A DNA stretch of 64,000 nt, taken from positions 34,940-98,939 of the forward strand of contig JBDKUE010000008.1 of assembly GCA_039679855.1 (NCBI GenBank), written 5' to 3'. Below are positions 59,123 to 64,000 of the stretch, one piece after another. This DNA comes from UBA5314 sp039679855 (GTDB lineage Bacteria > Bacillota > Syntrophomonadia > Syntrophomonadales > Syntrophomonadaceae). Made by a program: the position numbers and the translations under genes. How positions within the stretch are numbered: the first letter of the stretch is position 1; every line of letters begins with the position of its first letter. A model generated the notes under the pieces. It did not search any database. It saw only the letters and a list, made by a program, of their open reading frames with translations, and had not been told where the DNA came from.

Positions 59123-59724
59123 ATGATCGGAAAAAAGACTGCATTAAGAATGACTCTGATTTTAATTGTTCTTATAACCATGCTTGGGATAGCTCAGGCA
59201 TCAGCAGCAGAAACGAATCTTTCCTGGGGATCTACCGGGGCTCAAGTATCTTCTCTGCAGACAACCCTCAATACCATGGGATACTGGTGTGGAACCGTAG
59301 ACGGGATATTTGGGGCAAAACATATGCAGCAGTTGTTCGCTTCCAGCAGGATAATGGAGTGCCTGCTACAGGCCTGGTAGGGCCTCTTACCAGAGCAGCT
59401 CTTGATTCAAATAATTACGGCCAGGTATCGCGTGGTTCGAGAGTATTGACCGTGGTGGCAACCGGCTATGACGACAGTTATGAATGTAACTACCCATATT
59501 ATGGAGCTCCTTCTTATATCGGCTTACCCCTGGCCAGGGGCATTATTGCTACTGACCCCAAAGTAATCCCCATGGGAACCCGTCTCTATGTCGAAGGCTA
59601 CGGCTTAGGCATTGCTGCCGATCAGGGTAACGCCATTAAAGGAAACCGGATCGACCTCTTTTTCGATACTCGTCAAGAAGCATTAAATTGGGGGATGCGA
59701 ACCGTAAAGGTTACAATACTATAA
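59123..59724 (+). pseudogene. Secreted peptidoglycan-binding/3D-domain protein with one frameshift
   Basis: Frame 1 (59123 to about 59315) gives a signal peptide (about residues 1-29) and a PG_binding_1 domain start (WGSTGAQVSSLQTTLNTMGY, GTVDGIFG). The frame then shifts at a four-G run near 59311-59314. The second frame continues WGKTYAAVVRFQQDNGVPAT and a 3D domain with VVATGY, ARGIIATDPKVIPMGT, GIAADQGNAIKGNRIDLFF, retaining the three Asp that name the domain. One extra G would restore a 200-residue protein like YocH/Rpf-type wall hydrolases. A sequencing error or phase variation are alternatives to true decay. Confidence 0.75.
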
Positions 59725-59807
59725 ACTGGGTATTTCCGGCACTCCTATCCTGTTCATCCTTGCCCCCGCCGGGAAAACGGACTCGGCGGGTTGGCTGTTT
59801 ATTTTGA

Positions 59808-59994
59808 AAGGGAAATATCATAAACTTTTGAATGCCCAGGTTGTTGTCCGCGTGTTTACCGCTATTTAGAATGTTCATGTGCCGAATCGGGAGTTCGCAG
59901 GCGTTGAATCCGCCTAGATAGTTGTCCCGAAGAATTGGACAGCCGCACGAGCTATGGCCAGGGAAACGCCCAGAATTGCATTGGCCCCCAGATA
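59808..59994 (-). pseudogene. Enolase fragment (relic)
   Basis: On the minus strand, 59994 onward reads LGANAILGVSLAIARAAVQF FG in one frame, an enolase signature, then a frame change near 59925 gives NYLGGFNACELP and MNILNSGKHADNNLGIQKF, also matching enolase (normally LGGFNA, MMNILNGGKHADNN, QEFMI). About 60 of some 430 residues remain, with a small deletion and a frameshift. Not functional. The functional enolase must be elsewhere. Confidence 0.82.
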
Positions 59995-60235
59995 CTGCTA
60001 TGAGCATATCGAGGTGAAAATCAAAGGAACGGCTGATTGATATATCCGGATTCCTAACTTCATTTAAAGCAATATCCCAGTTTTCGGTCTTCATTTTTAC
60101 TCTCAGGACTCGTTCCAGGCTGGAGCTCAGCCTCTCTCGGAATGATTTTAAATAGAAGGATAAATGCTTTTGTACGGCTTTTAAGAGCTCATAGGTCTTT
60201 TCCTCCTCCAGCATAATCTCTTCCAATTGCGACAA
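59995..60235 (-). other. Unidentified coding-like segment fused in frame to the enolase relic
   Basis: About 80 codons starting with TTG at 60235 or ATG at 60214 (LEEEKTYELLKAVQKHLSFY, then SFRERLSSSLERVLRV, charged and helical) that join the out-of-frame enolase relic at about 59994. It is probably the 5-prime end of another gene cut by a rearrangement. I do not recognise the family. Confidence 0.35.
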
Positions 60236-60241
60236 CGGAGT

Positions 60242-60273
60242 TTAACAGGGAGGCCCTTTGCCCTCCCTGTTAA
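60242..60273. terminator. Perfect hairpin
   Basis: TTAACAGGGAGG and CCTCCCTGTTAA pair perfectly around an eight-base loop. It borders the enolase-relic segment and the long gap before the formate dehydrogenase gene. T-runs are absent, so it may be an end-marker of a former gene. Confidence 0.5.
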
Positions 60274-61143
60274 CCGCATAAAAACATAAACGCTATATAA
60301 CCGGGTTAGAATGAATTATTTATAAATATTAGGAATACTTTAAATTACCAGGAGGAATTATACAGATTACGTTGAACTGTATACCAAAGAACTTGTCTAA
60401 CTAAGAGAATTATTCACCAATAGTGTTGAGTCTTTGTACCGATATAAATCTATTGCGTACTAAAGCTGTTTTATCACGTTCATAGGGAGGTGAAGAAGTG
60501 CTGTCAAGTACCCGGGTTAAACAGAATCTGAATCGCTGTCAGTGAAACCGGATAGGTGAACCGGTGGTTCGCTGCAATGTAATAGTTCTGTGGCACAACG
60601 AGAATTTAACAGTGAATGACGCATTTTTTCACCGGATTTATAAACTCCGATGATATCTTAAGCTCGGCTATGTAACATTTCTGCAGGCTAAGTTTCAGCC
60701 TCTTTTCACTAAATTCCACTCGTTTTTCTGCAGCGCAGAACTTACTGTTTATCCTCACATGCTTGAAATTTTATTTATCAATCCGTAAATTGAATATTTT
60801 TTCAAAAGCTAGCTCCAAAGCTAATTCGCCTAAAGCTTCAGCCATGGAGAACAGCCGCAGGGCATAACGCCGGCACGGTAAACCCGGAAACAGGTTTGCC
60901 TCCCTTATTTGGAAAGGAGTCACTGGCTTGTGAAACCAATTTGCGATGCCGCGATTTGTAATTGTGGACACCGTTAGATAGCTTTACGCATTTTTAGACG
61001 CAAGTTGGTTCCGAACAGAAGGAGGAGCATGCATTTGAACGTAAGATAGCTTATATTCAATACCTATCACGAAGGCTTTCCTCCTAAGATTTAGGAGGTT
61101 TTTTTATGCCTTACGCGCGTATTTATTGAAAGGAGTGATGGTA
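60274..61143 (+). promoter_or_regulatory. Leader region of the formate dehydrogenase operon with attenuator-like terminator
   Basis: No full gene in this about 870-base gap. A possible relic lies at 60363-60463 (YTDYVELYTKELV, stop, LRELFTNSVESLYRYKSIAY) behind AGGAGG. A six-codon frame (ATG 61029 to TAG 61049, MHLNVR) stands behind AAGGAGG, and CCTCCTAA/TTAGGAGG (61080-61098) followed by seven T forms a strong terminator 40 bases before the gene. AGGAGGA at the leader ribosome site can pair with TCCTCCT of the terminator stem, an attenuation-like layout. Confidence 0.5.
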
Positions 61144-63837
61144 GTGGACATGATCAAACTGATTATTAATGGAAAGGAGGTAGAAGCGCCGGCAGGAAGC
61201 ACCGTGCTTCAGGCTGCTGAAAGTGCGGGGATCAAGATTCCCAGGCTATGTTACGATCCTGATTTGAGTCCCATGGGAGCATGCCGTCTGTGCGTGGTGG
61301 AAGTGCAAGGGAACCGCCTTTTGCCAGCATCATGCGTGACCCCGGTGGCTCCAGGAATGGTAGTAAACACCGAATCAGAGGCTGTTATCGAAGCCCGTAA
61401 GACTATCCTGGAGCTGCTTATCGCCAATCATCCGCTGGATTGCCTGACCTGTGAAAAGGCGGGAGCTTGCAAGCTGGCGGATTACGCGTATCAGTATAAT
61501 GTTAAAAGCAGTCCTTTTGCGGGGGAGAAGCACAGCTATACCATCGACGACAGCAATCCCTTTATCGTAAGAGACCTTAACAAGTGCATCTTGTGCGGCG
61601 CCTGTGTAAGGGCCTGTGAAGAGTTGACCGGCAAGGACAACCTGTCTTACCTGAACCGCGGCTTTGACCGCAAAGCAACCACAGCTGGAGATGTTCCCTA
61701 CATCGAATCGGACTGTGTTTTCTGCGGACAGTGCGTAGCAGTTTGCCCGGTTGGTGCTTTAACTGAAAAATCCATGGCTGGCCAGGCCCGGCGCTGGGAG
61801 ATCGAACGGGTTCAGACCACCTGCCCCTTCTGCGGCACCGGTTGTAATTTTGATCTGGCGGTGAACAAGGGCAAGGTAATCGGAGTACTGTCCAATCCCA
61901 ATGCCCCGGTAAACGGCCGCAACTTGTGTGTTAAAGGGCGCTTCGGCTGGGATTTCATCTATAATGAAAAACGGCTCAAAACCCCGCTGATAAAGCGCAA
62001 TGGCAAGTTTGAGGAAGCCAGCTGGGATGAAGCCTTTGATCTTATAGCACAGAAGTTCAATGAAAATAAAGCCAAGAACGGACCCGATTCCTTTGCCGCT
62101 TTGAGTTCAGCCCGCTGCACCAATGAAGAAAACTTCCTGGTGCAGAAGTTTACCCGCGCCCATTTGGGCACCAACAATGTCGATCACTGCGCCCGTACCT
62201 GTCATGCTCCTTCAGTGGCCGGCCTGGCCAATTCCTTCGGCAGCGGCGCCATGACCAACATTTTATCAGAAGTCAACAAAGAAGCTGAATTGTTGTTCCT
62301 GATAGGCATCAATCCAACCGAGTCCTATCCCGTCCTGGGCTATAAAATGCGTCAGGCGGCTCGCCATGGCTGCAAACTGGTGGTCTGCGATCCCCGTCGG
62401 ACCGAACTGGCGGCTGAAGCGGATATCTGGCTGCAGCAAAAACACGGCACCGACATTCCCCTGCTCAATGGCTTGATGCATATCATCATCAAAGAAGGTT
62501 TGGAAGACAAGAAGTTTATCGAGGAGCGTACCGAAAATTACGAAGCAATGAAAGCCCTGGCTGCTGAATACACACCGGAACGGGTTTCCGAAATAACCGG
62601 AGTCCCAGTGGAAGAACTCTATCGAGTGGCCCGTTTGTATGCCACTACCGACAAGGCCATGATCTTCTATTCCCTGGGCATTACCGAGCATATCTGTGGA
62701 ACCCGCAATGTCATGAGCATTGCCAACCTGGCTATGCTGACCGGTCATATCGGCCGCCCGGGTGTGGGCGTAAATCCCGTCCGTGGGCAGAACAATGTGC
62801 AGGGAGCCTGTGACATGGGCGCCCTGCCTAACGTTTATTCAGGTTACCAGAGTGTTACCGACAAGGCCGCCCGGGAAAAGCACGAAAAAACCTGGGGAGC
62901 AAAACTGCCCGATAAAGTAGGTTTAAAGATTCCGGAAATGTTTGAAGCCGCCTATGATGGCCAGGTCAAGGTCATGTACATTCTGGGTGAAAATCCGGTC
63001 TTGACCGATCCCAATGCCAATCATATTAAAGCAGCCATTAAAAAACTGGACTTCTTTGTGGTGCAGGAGCTCTTCCTGACCGAAACCGCCGAATTGGCTG
63101 ATGTGGTATTGCCAGCGGCCAGCTTTGCTGAATGCGATGGTACTTTTACCAATACCGAACGCCGGCCGCAGTTGGTTCGCAAGGCCATTGAGCCCCTGCC
63201 CGGTCAGGCCAACTGGGAAACCATTTGCCAGATGGTCACCCGCATGGGCTACCCCCTGAGCTACAAGCACCCCGGTGAGATCTGGGCGGAAATGGCTTCA
63301 CTGTCTCCATCAATGGCGGGTATCAGTTTTGAACGTTTGGAAAAGGAATCCGTGCACTGGCCGTGTCCTTCCCCCGACCATCCGGGAACGCCCATCCTGC
63401 ATATCGGCAAATTCACCCGCGGGCTGGGAGGCTTCCAGCCGAATGATCATATCCCGCCGGGCGAAATGCCGGACAACGATTATCCCATTCTGCTCTGTAC
63501 CGGCCGCATAATGCAGCACTACAATGTTACCACCCAGTATTCAGCGGGTATTGCCAGTGTCTGGGATCGGGAGATGACCCAGGTCCATCCCGAGCAGGCC
63601 GCCCGGCTGGGACTGGTCACCGGCAGCCCGATGCGGGTCACCTCGCGACGGGGGTCAGTTCAGACCACTGCCTGGGTAACCGACCGGGTACAGCCCGGAG
63701 TCATTTGGATGTCTCACCATTATAGCAGTACGCCTACCAATGAAGTTACCAGTCCTTTTGTATGCGATTTGGCGGGCACTGGAGAATACAAGGTCTGCGC
63801 GGTCAAGATAGAAAAGATGCAGGAGGTGAATCCTTAA
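61144..63837 (+). CDS. fdhA: NAD-linked formate dehydrogenase, catalytic alpha subunit (Cys type)
   Basis: About 897 residues. A NuoG-like N-terminus binds iron-sulfur clusters: [2Fe-2S] (RLCYDPDLSPMGACRLC), His/Cys [4Fe-4S] (HPLDCLTCEKAGAC), and two [4Fe-4S] (CILCGACVRACE, CVFCGQCVAVCP). The molybdopterin domain follows with its own cluster (CPFCGTGC) and the active site CARTCHAPSVAGL, where the residue often selenocysteine is Cys (codon TGT). It oxidises formate to CO2 or the reverse in the cytosol. GTG 61144 fits AAAGGAG best; TTG 61126 and ATG 61138 or 61150 are in the same frame. It runs into a NuoE-like gene, so electrons pass to NAD. Confidence 0.94.
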   Translation: MDMIKLIINGKEVEAPAGSTVLQAAESAGIKIPRLCYDPDLSPMGACRLCVVEVQGNRLLPASCVTPVAPGMVVNTESEAVIEARKTILELLIANHPLDCLTCEKAGACKLADYAYQYNVKSSPFAGEKHSYTIDDSNPFIVRDLNKCILCGACVRACEELTGKDNLSYLNRGFDRKATTAGDVPYIESDCVFCGQCVAVCPVGALTEKSMAGQARRWEIERVQTTCPFCGTGCNFDLAVNKGKVIGVLSNPNAPVNGRNLCVKGRFGWDFIYNEKRLKTPLIKRNGKFEEASWDEAFDLIAQKFNENKAKNGPDSFAALSSARCTNEENFLVQKFTRAHLGTNNVDHCARTCHAPSVAGLANSFGSGAMTNILSEVNKEAELLFLIGINPTESYPVLGYKMRQAARHGCKLVVCDPRRTELAAEADIWLQQKHGTDIPLLNGLMHIIIKEGLEDKKFIEERTENYEAMKALAAEYTPERVSEITGVPVEELYRVARLYATTDKAMIFYSLGITEHICGTRNVMSIANLAMLTGHIGRPGVGVNPVRGQNNVQGACDMGALPNVYSGYQSVTDKAAREKHEKTWGAKLPDKVGLKIPEMFEAAYDGQVKVMYILGENPVLTDPNANHIKAAIKKLDFFVVQELFLTETAELADVVLPAASFAECDGTFTNTERRPQLVRKAIEPLPGQANWETICQMVTRMGYPLSYKHPGEIWAEMASLSPSMAGISFERLEKESVHWPCPSPDHPGTPILHIGKFTRGLGGFQPNDHIPPGEMPDNDYPILLCTGRIMQHYNVTTQYSAGIASVWDREMTQVHPEQAARLGLVTGSPMRVTSRRGSVQTTAWVTDRVQPGVIWMSHHYSSTPTNEVTSPFVCDLAGTGEYKVCAVKIEKMQEVNP

Positions 63838-64000
63838 ATGGCAGATTTTAAGAACATTATCAGCGCCTATAAAGATTTACCCGGCGGTATAATCGAAGCT
63901 TACCACGCAGTACAGAGAGAATACAGCTACATTCCTGAGGACGCGGTGGTATTTGCGGCTCAGGTGTTTGATATGCCCAAGGCCAAAGCCTATGGAGTTG
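63838..64000 (+). CDS. NuoE-like [2Fe-2S] thioredoxin-fold subunit, 5-prime part only
   Basis: The ATG directly follows the stop of the formate dehydrogenase gene, behind AGGAGG about ten bases upstream. The 54 codons present (DLPGGIIEAYHAVQREYSYI, PEDAVVFAAQVF) match the helical N-terminus of NuoE/HydC proteins, before the cluster cysteines. The gene runs off the window; a NuoF-like NADH-binding subunit is expected next, making an NADH-coupled, possibly bifurcating, formate dehydrogenase. Confidence 0.85.
   Translation, partial: MADFKNIISAYKDLPGGIIEAYHAVQREYSYIPEDAVVFAAQVFDMPKAKAYGV

Noticed and set aside
62222..62266. Selenocysteine in the formate dehydrogenase active site
   Set aside because: The codon in CARTCHAP is TGT (Cys) and the frame has no in-frame TGA across the gene.

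Overview
The window looks like the chromosome of an anaerobic, low-to-moderate G+C Firmicute, most likely a syntrophic clostridial relative of the Syntrophomonadaceae. This is an inference from gene content: a butyrate-type CoA-transferase, a complex NAD-linked formate dehydrogenase with a NuoE-like partner, S-layer (SLH) anchoring, ECF transporters, cobalamin and M-box riboswitches, FeoAB, and an orange-protein/MrpORP-type iron-sulfur ATPase cluster. I saw no rRNA, tRNA, CRISPR array or intact insertion sequence.

Layout. 1-9.1 kb (minus strand): four zinc-ribbon or membrane proteins, then an ECF-like sigma factor, a protein with two HxxxCxxC anti-sigma-type zinc motifs, a caspase-like CHAT protein carrying Clp-N repeats, a Hanks-type kinase and a partial J-like protein. 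This reads as a signalling or conflict module. 9.3-15.3 kb: two paralogous copper-amine-oxidase-N-like lipoproteins flanking TPR and DUF5050-propeller proteins, with the relic of a duplicated TPR gene. 15.9-18.8 kb: an M-box riboswitch controlling an Nramp-related (probably Mg2+) transporter and a soluble MgtE_N/CBS protein.

19.0-33.8 kb is the most striking region, a corrinoid-scavenging locus. Two complete tandem cobalamin riboswitches (and a truncated third) precede an ABC-2 transporter, a tandem nitrilase, a secreted alpha/alpha-barrel protein, a DUF4430 (transcobalamin C-terminal-like) protein, an ECF S component and a membrane-tethered propeller. A further cobalamin riboswitch precedes a 1210-residue S-layer protein that fuses the barrel, three DUF4430 domains and SLH repeats, followed by EcfT and a fused EcfA1A2. 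The parts of vertebrate intrinsic factor/transcobalamin (barrel plus DUF4430-type beta domain) are thus present both as separate proteins and as a cell-wall fusion. Immediately downstream metE, the B12-independent methionine synthase, is wrecked by several lesions, which fits dependence on imported B12.

36-50 kb holds metal homeostasis genes (Zur-like regulator, ZnuA, UPF0718 permease with TIGR03943 partner, FeoAB, DtxR-type regulators, a MarR/MFS pair), UppP, and several decayed genes. 49.4-56.3 kb holds DUF1847, DUF89, a ferredoxin and the MrpORP/MinD-ferredoxin/NifX/DUF134 cluster, with a repeated GGGCATATGTC motif. 56.4-64 kb holds the CoA-transferase, poorly coding DNA with an enolase relic and a frameshifted 3D-domain protein, and the start of the formate dehydrogenase operon behind a possible attenuator. 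At least seven broken genes or relics lie between 34 and 60 kb, so this half of the window is visibly decaying, or the assembly contains errors.
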